Below are positions 34,289-43,513 of a DNA stretch of 64,000 nucleotides, in pieces. Source of the stretch: CAVYUC01 sp963783085 (GTDB taxonomy: Bacteria > Bacteroidota > Bacteroidia > Bacteroidales > Prolixibacteraceae). The notes beneath the pieces were generated by a model that saw nothing but the letters and a program-made list of their open reading frames with translations, was not told the DNA's origin and did no database searches. The position numbers and the translations under genes are program-made. The stretch is from positions 124,001 to 188,000 of the forward strand of contig CAWAMJ010000002.1 of the NCBI GenBank assembly GCA_963783085.1, written 5' to 3'. Numbering within the stretch: the stretch's first letter is position 1; every line of letters starts with the position of its first letter.

Positions 34289-34705
34289 ATGCAATTTTCG
34301 GTGGAAACAAAAGAAAAACTGGAGAAAGAGTTGCAATTTTCGGCGACAAAAAGCGGCGGCCCCGGTGGTCAGAACGTGAATAAAGTAAATACCAGCGTGG
34401 AGTTGCGTTTCGATGTGAAAAACTCAGCAGGTTTAACTGAAAAACAGAAACAAACCGTTCTGCAAAAACTGAAAAACCGGATCAACACTGAAGGAGAAAT
34501 GATTTTGGTAAGCCGTTCGGAACGGAGCCAATGGCAAAACAAACGAAAGGTTACAGAGTTTTTTTTCGAGCTGCTGGAGCAGGCGCTGGTTCCCCCGAAA
34601 AAGAGGGTAAAAACAAAACCTACAGCAGCATCGCTAAAAAAGCGAACAGAAAACAAGAAAAAACAGGCAGAAAAGAAGCGACTGCGAAAACCTCCGGCAC
34701 TTTAA
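34289..34705 (+). CDS. arfB: Peptidyl-tRNA hydrolase ArfB (RF-1-like ribosome rescue factor)
   Basis: A single RF-1-like domain with GGQ (26-28, in SGGPGGQNVNKVNTSVELRF) and a basic C-terminal tail rich in Lys/Arg (about 105-138) that reads the empty mRNA channel, as in ArfB/YaeJ. It frees ribosomes stalled without a stop codon. The gene starts 3 bp after the Crp/Fnr stop, so the two are co-transcribed. Confidence 0.93.
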   Translation: MQFSVETKEKLEKELQFSATKSGGPGGQNVNKVNTSVELRFDVKNSAGLTEKQKQTVLQKLKNRINTEGEMILVSRSERSQWQNKRKVTEFFFELLEQALVPPKKRVKTKPTAASLKKRTENKKKQAEKKRLRKPPAL

Positions 34706-34773
34706 AATAAATTGATTTTTACATTTTTTTCGATTAAAATTGTTTCTTTGCGTTTTTAACAGGAATTTTTGGA

Positions 34774-35283
34774 ATGATGAATTTAATGAGGGCATTCCGT
34801 GATTTGATCATCCGGGTTGTGGACATGTTTTATTTTCCCTTTTTAGGTTTTATACCAGTTGAAGTTTACCGGTACGGCATTACCGGAGGGGCAAATACTT
34901 TTTTAGATATTTTACTCTATTTTGTATTTTACCGCTTTGTTTTGGATGAACAGATTGTAAACCTGGGGTTTGTCGCCATAAGTCCGCATATTGCTGCTTT
35001 CCTGATTGTTTTTCCGATTACTTTTTGCACCGGCTTTTTGCTGGCGAAATACATTACTTTCACCGCTTCGGAACTTAGGGGCAGGATTCAGTTGTTCAGG
35101 TACGGGCTTTCGGTTGCCGGCGCCATTTTGCTTAACTATATTTTCCTTAAGTTTTTTGTTGAATATTTAGGTTGGTACGCGCTTTTATCGAAAATTGTAA
35201 CCACTCTTATTGTAGTAACTTACAGCTATGTTTTTCAACGGTATTTTTCATTTAAAACCGCAAAAAGCGTAGTTCACAGTTGA
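34774..35283 (+). CDS. GtrA-family membrane protein
   Basis: The 169-residue protein has four predicted transmembrane helices and the GtrA pattern VYRYGITGGANTFLDILLYF near residue 28 and FPITFCTGFLLAKYITF near 86. GtrA-like proteins are thought to flip lipid-linked sugars for glycan modification. No glycosyltransferase is adjacent. Confidence 0.85.
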   Translation: MMNLMRAFRDLIIRVVDMFYFPFLGFIPVEVYRYGITGGANTFLDILLYFVFYRFVLDEQIVNLGFVAISPHIAAFLIVFPITFCTGFLLAKYITFTASELRGRIQLFRYGLSVAGAILLNYIFLKFFVEYLGWYALLSKIVTTLIVVTYSYVFQRYFSFKTAKSVVHS

Positions 35284-35379
35284 AAAACCGGGCATTTTTA
35301 TCAACCGGCAAACAAATTCTTTTCGGCCGGTCAGGATAAACTTTGAAAAACAAATTGGTTATCTTTAACCAACAATAAA

Positions 35380-36204
35380 ATGAATCAGACCAGGCAAAAA
35401 TATTACCCGACCATTTTGCAGGCCATTCACCTGATTATCCTGTATATTTTTATACAAACGGTTGTGGATTTTCCGCTGGCTTTAATCGATTATTACAAAG
35501 ACACGGAATATTTGTACCTGCCGGTAAAAAAGATTTTGCTGGGCGTTGGTTCCACGCTATTCATATTGATTTATGGTTTCAGAAAAACAAAATCGCCGGT
35601 AACCGAAGTTTTTCCGATACGCTTTTTCAACCCGTTGGTTTTGGCGCCTGTTGCCACTTTTTTATGGGCCGCCCACAACTGGATTAACGTTGTAAATGTG
35701 GCGCTGGAAAAAATTCTGCCTGCCCCATACTGGTTTTGGGAAATGTTCAACAAAGTTTTTGAAAGCGATTTCGGGTGGTGGGGCGCATTTTTAAAGGTCT
35801 CGGTGATTGCTCCGGTTGTTGAGGAACTGATTTTCAGAGGTTTGATTTTACATGGATTGCGAAAAAACTACAACGGTTTTACAGCGGTTGTAGTTTCGGC
35901 GCTGCTGTTTGCATTATTTCATTTGAACCCATGGCAGTTTCCGGCGACGTTTGTTTTGGGCCTGCTGCTGGGTTGGCTGGTGATTCGCACCCGCAGCATT
36001 GTTTTGGCAATCCTTGGCCATTCTGTCAATAACTCGCTGGTTTTATTATCAATGATCTACTACAAAGATATTCAGGCGAATGCCATTTATTTGATGGATA
36101 AACAGGATTTCCTATACCTCAGCGGTTTAATAATCGGGATTTCTGTTATTCTTATTTATATCCTCACAAACCGCCGGCGAAAAATTTCGCCACCAGCGGA
36201 ATAA
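35380..36204 (+). CDS. CPBP-family intramembrane metalloprotease
   Basis: The 274-residue multi-pass protein has the three Abi/CPBP motifs: EELIFRG (motif 1), FALFHLNPWQF (motif 2, HxxxN-like) and LGHSVNNS (motif 3). Glutamates and histidines in these would bind zinc in the membrane. Roles in other bacteria range from prenyl-protein processing to bacteriocin immunity; the substrate here is unknown. Confidence 0.88.
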   Translation: MNQTRQKYYPTILQAIHLIILYIFIQTVVDFPLALIDYYKDTEYLYLPVKKILLGVGSTLFILIYGFRKTKSPVTEVFPIRFFNPLVLAPVATFLWAAHNWINVVNVALEKILPAPYWFWEMFNKVFESDFGWWGAFLKVSVIAPVVEELIFRGLILHGLRKNYNGFTAVVVSALLFALFHLNPWQFPATFVLGLLLGWLVIRTRSIVLAILGHSVNNSLVLLSMIYYKDIQANAIYLMDKQDFLYLSGLIIGISVILIYILTNRRRKISPPAE

Positions 36205-36344
36205 AACCTGTTTACCAGCCTTATAATTAAAGGATTACTGAACCCAACTGTTATTTTAATTGCCCGCCTTTTTCCTATTGAACTTATCCCTATTAAAAAT
36301 GTTCTACTGGCATAAGATATTTCTAACTAAAAAAAAATTCAAAA

Positions 36345-36992
36345 ATGGAAGAAGAAAAAGGATTACACATGCCGCGAATTGGCGATGATGCCCCTGATTT
36401 TAAAGCAACCACAACACATGGTCCTATTCAATTTTCAGAGTACAATAAAGATAGCTGGGTGATTTTATTTTCGCACCCTGCCGATTTTACACCGGTTTGC
36501 ACTACTGAAATGAGTGGATTTGCTACCCGCAGCAATGAATTTAAAGAACTGAATACAAAGCTGATGGGATTAAGTATCGATAGTATCCACGCGCACGTTG
36601 CCTGGGTAAACAATGTGAAAAAAAACACAGGGGTTTTGTTCAATTTTCCGATTATCGCCGACCTCGATATGAAAGTGGCCAAACTGTACGGGATGCTTCA
36701 ACCTAATGAAAGCGACACCGCAACTGTTCGCGCTGTATTTATTATCGATCCGGCAAAAAAAATCAGGCTCATTATGTATTACCCGCTGAACGTCGGCAGG
36801 AATATGGACGAAATCATCAGGGTTTTAAAAGCGCTGCAAATTACCGATAAACACAAAGTTGCCCTTCCGTTAAATTGGCAGCCAGGTGAAAAGGTAATTG
36901 TTCCGCCGCCAAAAACGATTGAAGAAATGGAAGAACGGGAAAAGAGCGACTATGAAATGGTTGATTTTTACCTGGCAAAAAGAAACTTATAA
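36345..36992 (+). CDS. Peroxiredoxin (1-Cys/Prx6 type)
   Basis: The 215-residue protein has the peroxidatic cysteine in HPADFTPVCTTE (Cys52), the conserved Arg in TATVRAVFIID and the Prx6-type C-terminal domain (about 165-215). It reduces hydrogen peroxide and alkyl peroxides. No resolving cysteine is seen, so it depends on an external thiol. A terminator follows. Confidence 0.93.
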   Translation: MEEEKGLHMPRIGDDAPDFKATTTHGPIQFSEYNKDSWVILFSHPADFTPVCTTEMSGFATRSNEFKELNTKLMGLSIDSIHAHVAWVNNVKKNTGVLFNFPIIADLDMKVAKLYGMLQPNESDTATVRAVFIIDPAKKIRLIMYYPLNVGRNMDEIIRVLKALQITDKHKVALPLNWQPGEKVIVPPPKTIEEMEEREKSDYEMVDFYLAKRNL

Positions 36993-37020
36993 TTTCGTTT
37001 TCGACACCTTTTATTTTGAC

Positions 37021-37051
37021 AGGCTGCAACATTTTGATTGCAGCCTTTTTT
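37021..37051 (+). terminator. Terminator of the peroxiredoxin gene
   Basis: AGGCTGCAA and TTGCAGCCT form the stem with an 8-base loop, followed by TTTTTT. Confidence 0.85.
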
Positions 37052-37082
37052 GTTTGTTGAAGGGATTACCCGCGAAATCCGG

Positions 37083-37328
37083 GATCACATTAAAAAGTTG
37101 TGGAGAAATAAAATTGGTTACCAGGCGAGAAGATTTGAAGAACATCGATCAACGATTTTAGATTGCAGAAGTCAACTCCCGGAACATCAAAATTGACCTG
37201 AAATTTAAGTTTCCAAAATCATAATCTAATGTTTAGTTAACGCTGACATGTCTCACGACGATGTCAGGTCCCGAAAAAACTAACGAAGCATAAAACGGTT
37301 TTCGCTCCACAAGAATATCAGTTGATCC
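37083..37328. repeat. 246-bp exact direct repeat, copy 1
   Basis: Identical by eye to 37441-37686. It has no long frame, though GDHIKKLWRNKIGYQ-like fragments can be read across it. The two copies are separated by a 112-bp spacer with a CCTCTCC...GGAGAGG hairpin. Confidence 0.9.
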
Positions 37329-37440
37329 TTTGTCCCTCTCCGCTTTGGAGAGGGAAAGTCACGGCCCGCCGGGACAGGGAGAGGTAGCAAACACCAAAAA
37401 ATCCGTCACAGGTATAACATATTGGCTTGAACCATTCTTG
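37329..37440. repeat. Spacer between the direct repeats, with hairpin
   Basis: CCCTCTCCGCTTTGGAGAGGG is a compact palindrome, followed by a second GGGACAGGGAGAGG. Sequences of this kind are dispersed in many Bacteroidota genomes. Confidence 0.5.
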
Positions 37441-37686
37441 GATCACATTAAAAAGTTGTGGAGAAATAAAATTGGTTACCAGGCGAGAAGATTTGAAGAA
37501 CATCGATCAACGATTTTAGATTGCAGAAGTCAACTCCCGGAACATCAAAATTGACCTGAAATTTAAGTTTCCAAAATCATAATCTAATGTTTAGTTAACG
37601 CTGACATGTCTCACGACGATGTCAGGTCCCGAAAAAACTAACGAAGCATAAAACGGTTTTCGCTCCACAAGAATATCAGTTGATCC
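37441..37686. repeat. 246-bp exact direct repeat, copy 2
   Basis: Second copy, ending at GTTGATCC. The rest of the gap to 37797 shows nothing I can name. Confidence 0.9.
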
Positions 37687-37797
37687 GAAATGCGGCCCGG
37701 GGAAGTGAAGAAATTGAATGGCCGTTTTTTTCGAAGCGCACATCCCGGAACTTCGTATGATTTACAAATTGTAGTTTTTCGATTGCACTTCCGGCAA

Positions 37798-37831
37798 ATA
37801 AAAAGCCGTTTCACAATTTGCGAAACGGCTT
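37798..37831 (-). terminator. Terminator of the TPR gene
   Basis: AAGCCGTTTC and GAAACGGCTT form the stem; on the minus strand it ends in TTTTTA. It lies 26 bp beyond the stop of the TPR gene. Confidence 0.8.
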
Positions 37832-37856
37832 GCTATAATTATTTTATTGACAGCGC

Positions 37857-38711
37857 TTATAAAATAGCTTTGCACGCATCCATTAATTTCTGTGCATTTT
37901 GATTGGATGCATCAAGTTGCTGTGCTTTCTCCAGGATATCAACCGCCTGGCTGAACTCTTTTTTTGCTTTTTCTACTTCAGCAGTATATGCTTCGTCGGT
38001 TGTTTTTAAACTTCCGTCGCTGATTTTCTGATTCGCTTCGGTAATAATGGCTGCCCCTTTTTTATAAAGTTCATTGGCTTCCGAAACGTAAATATTTGCA
38101 AGAGAGCTGGTTATTTTTTCATCGTCCGGGAATTTTTTTGCACCTTCTTCCAAAGTCGCTTTATATTCTTCGTCTTTATTCTGCTTGTTTAGAACAACCG
38201 CTTTGTAATAAAGTGCAGTTTCCGGTTTATAATCGTTTTCAACTGATTTCCCAAACAATTCAACAGCTTTGTCGAGCAAGTTTCCGCGATAGGCAGCAAT
38301 GGCTGCATTATATACCAACGCATCGGTATCACCGTCTTCTGACGTTTCTACAGCTTTCTCGAAATTCTCGACTGCTTTGTCGTATTCTTTGCTATCGTTA
38401 TATATAAGTGCTTTATATTCATATGCTTTTGAAACATTTGCTTTAGCATCAATCGCTTTATCAAAATATTTTAAAGCACCTTCCTTGTTGTCAGATTTAT
38501 AGGCTGCATAACCAACATTAAAATTGATGGATTCATCAACCTGAACATCACCCAAATTACTCATCGCCTCATCGTAAAGGGTATATGCTTTGGCATAATC
38601 CCCGGCTTTCAACGCCTCATTTGCCTGGTTTATTTTATCCGCCGCGTCCTGCGCAAACGAACTCACCGTCCAAAAGACGGCCAACATCAATAATACAACT
38701 CTTTTCATCAT
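37857..38711 (-). CDS. Secreted TPR-repeat protein
   Basis: The 284-residue protein has a signal peptide (VVLLMLAVFWTVSSFAQ) and about five tetratricopeptide repeats (for example NEALKAGDYAKAYTLYDEA, DYKPETALYYKAVVLNKQNK). Such proteins serve as periplasmic scaffolds; partners are not evident. Single gene with its own terminator. Confidence 0.82.
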   Translation of the reverse strand: MMKRVVLLMLAVFWTVSSFAQDAADKINQANEALKAGDYAKAYTLYDEAMSNLGDVQVDESINFNVGYAAYKSDNKEGALKYFDKAIDAKANVSKAYEYKALIYNDSKEYDKAVENFEKAVETSEDGDTDALVYNAAIAAYRGNLLDKAVELFGKSVENDYKPETALYYKAVVLNKQNKDEEYKATLEEGAKKFPDDEKITSSLANIYVSEANELYKKGAAIITEANQKISDGSLKTTDEAYTAEVEKAKKEFSQAVDILEKAQQLDASNQNAQKLMDACKAIL

Positions 38712-38911
38712 TTCTTACTTTTAAGGTTTTATAATTACTTTTTAATTTTTTGCTTCTTTTTCCGGTGCAACACCAAAAATAACAATTATGATCTAAATTC
38801 CTAAAAGTTATTTTTTGTGAATCGTGGTTTGACTGAACCTGTTTGCTTCCTCAAACTTCCTGCCATATTCGGGGAAAATCGTTTCCGGTTTTTATTCTCA
38901 ATTTTAACCAA

Positions 38912-39187
38912 CTAAGGATTAAACATTTCGGGGTTCCAAAAGTTTAAAATGTTTTTTATAAGTTGAATGCTATTTTTCGATTCCCGGTTATCGGGCTCCA
39001 ACCGTAAAACCTTATTAAAGGCGTTGAGCGAGCTGCCCCATCGTTGAAATTTTTGCTCTATTATTCCTTTCGTCATCCAGTAATCCGTTGTATTTTCAGG
39101 TTGAATTTGAATAAATAATTCAGATGCTTCCTTTATTTTGTCCTCCTTCAGTAGCTGAGTTACCTTTTCCAGTTTATTGTTAACCAT
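38912..39187 (-). CDS. Small TPR-like protein
   Basis: The 91-residue soluble protein consists of about two TPR-like helix pairs (ELFIQIQPENTTDYWMTKGI, LNAFNKVLRLEPDNRESKNS). Its start overlaps the end of the glycerate kinase gene by 8 bp, so it belongs to that transcript. Its function is unknown. Confidence 0.7.
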   Translation of the reverse strand: MVNNKLEKVTQLLKEDKIKEASELFIQIQPENTTDYWMTKGIIEQKFQRWGSSLNAFNKVLRLEPDNRESKNSIQLIKNILNFWNPEMFNP

Positions 39188-40298
39188 GGTTTTTAATTAA
39201 AGCCTGAACAAAGCGGGCTAATTGGGTTGAAAAGTTAAAAACCAGTTCGCGCGAGTTTTCCATGGCTTTTTCCAGCGACATGCTTTCATTCATCATGCTG
39301 AAAATTCCGTCGAATGCTTCTGCCGCTTCCATGCTTACGCTTCCGCCGAAAGCGATAACCGGTTTTCCATATTTACGTGCAGTTTTTGCCACTACCGCAG
39401 GCGCTTTGTCGCTGAGCGTCTGACTATCGATTTTGCCTTCGCCGGTAATCACCAAATCCGCCCATTTTACGTGAGTTTCAAAATTGAGTTGTGAAAGGAT
39501 AAAATCGGCTCCGGGAACAATTTCAGCATTAAAAAATGCCAGCAGCGGGAGTGCTATTCCTCCGGCCGCTCCTGCTCCGTTCAATCCTGCCAGTTTTTTA
39601 CCGCTCATTTCTTCCAGCAGTTCCACCCAGTTCTTCAGCCCTTTTTCGAGATTTTCAACCATTTCAGGCGATGCCCCTTTTTGCGGTCCGAAAACAGCGG
39701 CCGCACCATTTTTCCCAAGTAACGGATTGGAAACATCGCTTATAATCTTAAAGGAAACATGAACCGGATAACCGGTTTTTTTAACATCTTTAATTCTTCC
39801 CAGATTTCCGCCGTTTCCCTCCAATTCCTGTCCTTTTTCATCGAGCAATTTAAAACCCATTGCCTCCATCATTCCCGTTCCACCTTCCACCGTTGCGCTT
39901 CCGCCAATTCCAAGAAAAATCTCATGACATCCATTGTTGATTGCATCGGTTATCAACTGGCCCGTACCAAACGATGATGTCTTCATCGGGTTCAATTGAT
40001 TATTTTTCAACAATTTTATCCCCGAAGCGCCGGCCATTTCGATAACGGCTGTTTTGCCTGCCACGGCATAACTGGCTTTTATCTTTTCCCCCAGGGGCCC
40101 TGCAACTTCAATTTGAACTTCTTTGGCATTTAAAGCCTGCGCCAAAACAGCACCGGTAAAATCGCCACCGTCGGCTACCGGAATTTTGCGAATGTTGAAA
40201 TTTCCCGAGACTTCAAGAAACGCCTGTTCAACGGCATCGGCAAAATCGAAAGCATTCAGGCTTCCTTTCATGGAATTCGGTGCAACTAATATATTCAT
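39180..40298 (-). CDS. Glycerate kinase (GarK/GlxK type)
   Basis: The 372-residue protein shows the glycerate kinase type 1 pattern: VAPNSMKGSLNAFDFADAVE at the N-terminus, VADGGDFTGAVL, GIGGSATVEGGTGMMEAMGF, and GEGKIDSQTLSDKAPAVVA. It phosphorylates glycerate to 2-phosphoglycerate and feeds glycolysis. It lies between relA and the small TPR gene on the minus strand. Confidence 0.92.
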   Translation of the reverse strand: MNILVAPNSMKGSLNAFDFADAVEQAFLEVSGNFNIRKIPVADGGDFTGAVLAQALNAKEVQIEVAGPLGEKIKASYAVAGKTAVIEMAGASGIKLLKNNQLNPMKTSSFGTGQLITDAINNGCHEIFLGIGGSATVEGGTGMMEAMGFKLLDEKGQELEGNGGNLGRIKDVKKTGYPVHVSFKIISDVSNPLLGKNGAAAVFGPQKGASPEMVENLEKGLKNWVELLEEMSGKKLAGLNGAGAAGGIALPLLAFFNAEIVPGADFILSQLNFETHVKWADLVITGEGKIDSQTLSDKAPAVVAKTARKYGKPVIAFGGSVSMEAAEAFDGIFSMMNESMSLEKAMENSRELVFNFSTQLARFVQALIKNHG

Positions 40299-40324
40299 TG
40301 TTAAATCTTTAAATGGAATTGAAA

Positions 40325-42514
40325 TTATTTCTCGCCGCGGGTAACCGAAACCACACCTTTTACTTTTTTCATTTTATGAATTAAAAATTCAAGATGATCG
40401 GTATTATAAACCAAAATTTTCAGAATCCCTTCGAATTTTCCTTTATTCGAATCGATGTGAATTGAACGTAAATGCGCTCCCGCGTCTTTCGAAATGATGT
40501 ACGAGATTTCAGAAACGATACCTTTTTCATCGGTTCCTGATACATAAATGGACGTAAGGAAAGAACCGGGACTGATGGTGTCTTTCCACTTTGCCTTTAT
40601 GATCCGGTAAGGAAACCGTTCTTTCATTTGCGGTGCGTTCGGACAGGTATTCCGGTGAATTTTAATGCCGTCTTTTATGGTTACAAATCCAAAAACCGGA
40701 TCGCCAAAAACCGGATTGCAGCATTTCGCCAGTTTGTGGTTAATGTTTTTCAGGTTGTTATCGATGATGAGGTATTCATCTCCAGCTTCAAAAGTTAAAT
40801 CCTTCACTTCGCTTTTCGGAAGCAACTCCTCCATTTTGAATTTGGTGGATTCTTCTTCTTTTTCTGTAAACAAAGCTTTTACATCGAGCGGTTCGATTTT
40901 TCCCTCGGCCAATTCATAATAAAAATCCGCTGCCAGTTTAAAATCATATTTTTTCAGAATTTTCCGGATTGCTTCATCGTTCAGTTCAATTTTCCAGTTT
41001 TTAAATTTCCGGGTAAGCATTTCGCGGCCGTTGGCAGCCTGAATTTTACGTTCTTCATTCAAACTTGCTTTTACGCGGTTTTTTGCTTTTGATGTTTTTA
41101 CAAAATCGAGCCAGTCGATTTTTGGTTTTTGGTTATTGGAAGTATCAACGGAAATTTGATCGCCGTTTTTGAGTTTGTATTTTAGCGTTACTTTTTTGCC
41201 GTTTACCATTCCGCCCACACATTTATCGCCCACATCAGAATGAATTTCATAGGCAAAATCGAGCAACGTGGCGCCAGCCGGCAATTTCTTCAAATCGCCT
41301 TTTGGAGTGAACACAAAAATCTCTTCGCTGTAAATGTTCATCCGAAACTGGTCGATGAAATCCACGACGTTCAGTTCCGGATTTTCAAGGATTTCCCGGA
41401 TTCCGGTAAGCCATTCATCAAAACCGGAGCTTTCTTTTCCGCCTTTGTAGCGCCAGTGTGCTGCAAGTCCTTTTTCGGCGACTTCGTCCATGCGTTTGGT
41501 ACGGATCTGCACCTCCACCCATTTTCCCTGCGGCCCCATAACAGTGGCATGCAACGATTCGTACCCGTTTGATTTCGGGATGGTAATCCAGTCGCGCAGC
41601 CGTTCCGGATTTGCCTGGTATTCCTCGGTAACCACTGAATATACGGTCCAGCAATCTGATTTTTCGTTTTTAGGTTTCGAATCGAGAATGATGCGGATTG
41701 CAAATAAATCCATTACTTCATCGAACGAAACATTTTTTTTCTGCATTTTATTCCAGATGGAAAACAGCGATTTTGTCCGCGCCTTCATTGAAAAACTGAA
41801 TCCTTTTTCTTTCAGCGTTTTTTCTACTGGCTTTACAAATTCAGCTACAAAATTTTCGCGTTCTTTTTCAGTTTCCTTTAGCCGGTTTACAACGTAGCTG
41901 AAAGCTTGCGGATTTTGGTACTTCAGGCACAAATCCTGCAATTCTGCGTTAATGCTGTACAATCCCAGCCGGTGAGCCAGCGGGGCGTATAAGTGCGCTG
42001 TTTCGCTGACGATTCGTTTCCGGTTTTTTCCGTCGTAGATGTCCATATTGCGCATCACCTGCAGGCGATCGGCAATTTTAATGATAATCACCCGCACATC
42101 GCCGGCGAGCGCGAGCAGTAAATTCCGGTAATTATCGGGATGGAGCTCGACGGTGTCGGTTCCGAGGGTATTGATTTTTGTTATTCCCTCGAGGATAGAC
42201 AAGACAGAATTGCCGAATTTTTTTTCAATTTCCGCGGAAGCAACCTGTCGTTGAAGACCGGCATACAAAATATTGTGGAGCAAACCGGTAATAACAGAAT
42301 CAGGTTCGAGGCCAATTTCCATGGCAATAATCGAGGCCACATCCAGCGAATGGTTCAAAATGGATTCTCCGGTGTTAAACTGGTTTTCATCAATCACTTC
42401 CTGTGCAAAATGAAAGGCTTTCTGCAAGTTAGCCATCGAATTATCATCCCAGGTTATTTCGCAAAATTCCCTCAAATATTCATATCTGGTGTAAATCTGC
42501 TCTTTAACTTCCAT
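40325..42514 (-). CDS. relA: RelA-type (p)ppGpp synthetase with degenerate hydrolase domain
   Basis: The 729-residue protein has the full RelA/SpoT order: HD domain (about 25-180), synthetase (about 240-350; GYESLHATVMGPQGKW and VEVQIRT, AAHWRYK), TGS (about 395-455; VFTPKGDLKKLPAGATLLDF), and zinc-finger and ACT regions (KCCNPVFGD, then 655-729). In the HD domain the metal-binding HD is replaced by H80-N81 (LLHNILYAG) and the usual ED that follows is absent, so hydrolysis is probably lost. This would be the synthetase, with a separate SpoT elsewhere. A ferritin terminator lies upstream. Confidence 0.9.
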   Translation of the reverse strand: MEVKEQIYTRYEYLREFCEITWDDNSMANLQKAFHFAQEVIDENQFNTGESILNHSLDVASIIAMEIGLEPDSVITGLLHNILYAGLQRQVASAEIEKKFGNSVLSILEGITKINTLGTDTVELHPDNYRNLLLALAGDVRVIIIKIADRLQVMRNMDIYDGKNRKRIVSETAHLYAPLAHRLGLYSINAELQDLCLKYQNPQAFSYVVNRLKETEKERENFVAEFVKPVEKTLKEKGFSFSMKARTKSLFSIWNKMQKKNVSFDEVMDLFAIRIILDSKPKNEKSDCWTVYSVVTEEYQANPERLRDWITIPKSNGYESLHATVMGPQGKWVEVQIRTKRMDEVAEKGLAAHWRYKGGKESSGFDEWLTGIREILENPELNVVDFIDQFRMNIYSEEIFVFTPKGDLKKLPAGATLLDFAYEIHSDVGDKCVGGMVNGKKVTLKYKLKNGDQISVDTSNNQKPKIDWLDFVKTSKAKNRVKASLNEERKIQAANGREMLTRKFKNWKIELNDEAIRKILKKYDFKLAADFYYELAEGKIEPLDVKALFTEKEEESTKFKMEELLPKSEVKDLTFEAGDEYLIIDNNLKNINHKLAKCCNPVFGDPVFGFVTIKDGIKIHRNTCPNAPQMKERFPYRIIKAKWKDTISPGSFLTSIYVSGTDEKGIVSEISYIISKDAGAHLRSIHIDSNKGKFEGILKILVYNTDHLEFLIHKMKKVKGVVSVTRGEK

Positions 42515-42597
42515 GCTTCGTTTTCATTTATTCTGTAATGTTTTAAATCTCTTTCGCTACCCCATAGTAACGTAGGTTCATTTCCTGTTTGCCCCGA

Positions 42598-42628
42598 ACA
42601 AAAAAGGCTGCTAAAAGCAGCCTTTGGT
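42598..42628 (-). terminator. Terminator of the ferritin gene
   Basis: AAGGCTGC and GCAGCCTT form the stem with loop TAAAA; on the minus strand it is followed by TTTTTTG. It lies between the ferritin stop (42653) and relA. Confidence 0.85.
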
Positions 42629-42652
42629 TTCATCTGATAGTTCAGTAAAATT

Positions 42653-43168
42653 TTAACCAGCTGCCTGTGTTGGATCTGTGAATGAACGCTGACGCAATTC
42701 CCTGTCGAGCATGAATAAACCATTGCCTTGTCCGTCGATCAACCGCAATGTATCCAGCAATTCTTCGACATTGGCTTCTTCTTCCACCTGTTCGTCGACA
42801 AACCACTGTAAAAAATTTTGGGCGGCATGGTCGTGTTCCTCCAAAGCAATGTCAACCAATTTATTAATTAAACCCGTAACATGCCGTTCATGTTCCAGAG
42901 TTTGTTCAAAAACTGAAATTATGCTATCGAACTCCGTTGGAACCTGCTCAATGGCTTTTATTTCCACCTTCGCATTGCGTTCGTTTATGTATTTGAAAAT
43001 TTTATTGGCGTGGGTCATTTCCTCCTGGTACTGGACGTACATCCAGTTGGCAAAACCAGGCAATCCTTTGTCGTGGAACCAGCCCGACATGGACAAATAT
43101 AACAATGCGGAATGTTGTTCAGCATTAATTTGATCGTTCAGCGCTTTCAGCATTTTTTCTTTTACCAT
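42653..43168 (-). CDS. Ferritin (FtnA-like)
   Basis: The 171-residue protein is a non-haem ferritin: NDQINAEQHSALLYLSMSGW (ligand Glu), YVQYQEEMTHANKIFKYI (E and H ligands), FEQTLEHERHVTGLI and LQWFVDEQVEEEANVEELLD. It stores iron and takes part in peroxide detoxification. The start at 43168 gives the family N-terminus MVKEKMLKAL; an upstream frame adds 21 residues without similarity. Confidence 0.94.
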   Translation of the reverse strand: MVKEKMLKALNDQINAEQHSALLYLSMSGWFHDKGLPGFANWMYVQYQEEMTHANKIFKYINERNAKVEIKAIEQVPTEFDSIISVFEQTLEHERHVTGLINKLVDIALEEHDHAAQNFLQWFVDEQVEEEANVEELLDTLRLIDGQGNGLFMLDRELRQRSFTDPTQAAG

Positions 43169-43465
43169 AATTGTAGGTCTTTTAATTTGCTGATAAAAAT
43201 AAGAAAAACTGAAGAGATAGGAAACAGGCACAACTGAATTTGAACAACCAGGTTCCTCTGCAAAATAAATTTATCAACCAGTCGGACCGTGCCCGGATAT
43301 TCCGTAATAATTTTTCGCAATGGTTACAGGGCAACAACAGCGTCTTATTTTTCTGATTTCCTGATATAAATCATCCTTTACAAATCCTTTTTTAACAAAT
43401 ACTTTACAAAAGAATTTGAACATGTATTTATGATATTCGAAAGTTTTGAGGGGCAAACAATTTTT

Positions 43466-43473
43466 TATATTTG
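43466..43473 (+). promoter_or_regulatory. Promoter of the CoA-transferase gene
   Basis: TATATTTG is a perfect -7 box, with TTTTG at 43444 about 17 bp upstream. The start codon at 43514 leaves a leader of about 35 bases. Confidence 0.6.
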
Positions 43474-43513
43474 CGGCCTCAAATTAGTAACCCGTTTTTT
43501 AACCGGAAAAAGC

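Noticed and set aside
36898..37161. 87-residue frame after the peroxiredoxin with an endonuclease-like feel (KLWRNKIGYQ)
   Set aside because: It runs through a terminator and a non-coding direct repeat; the same words recur in the second repeat copy in another context.
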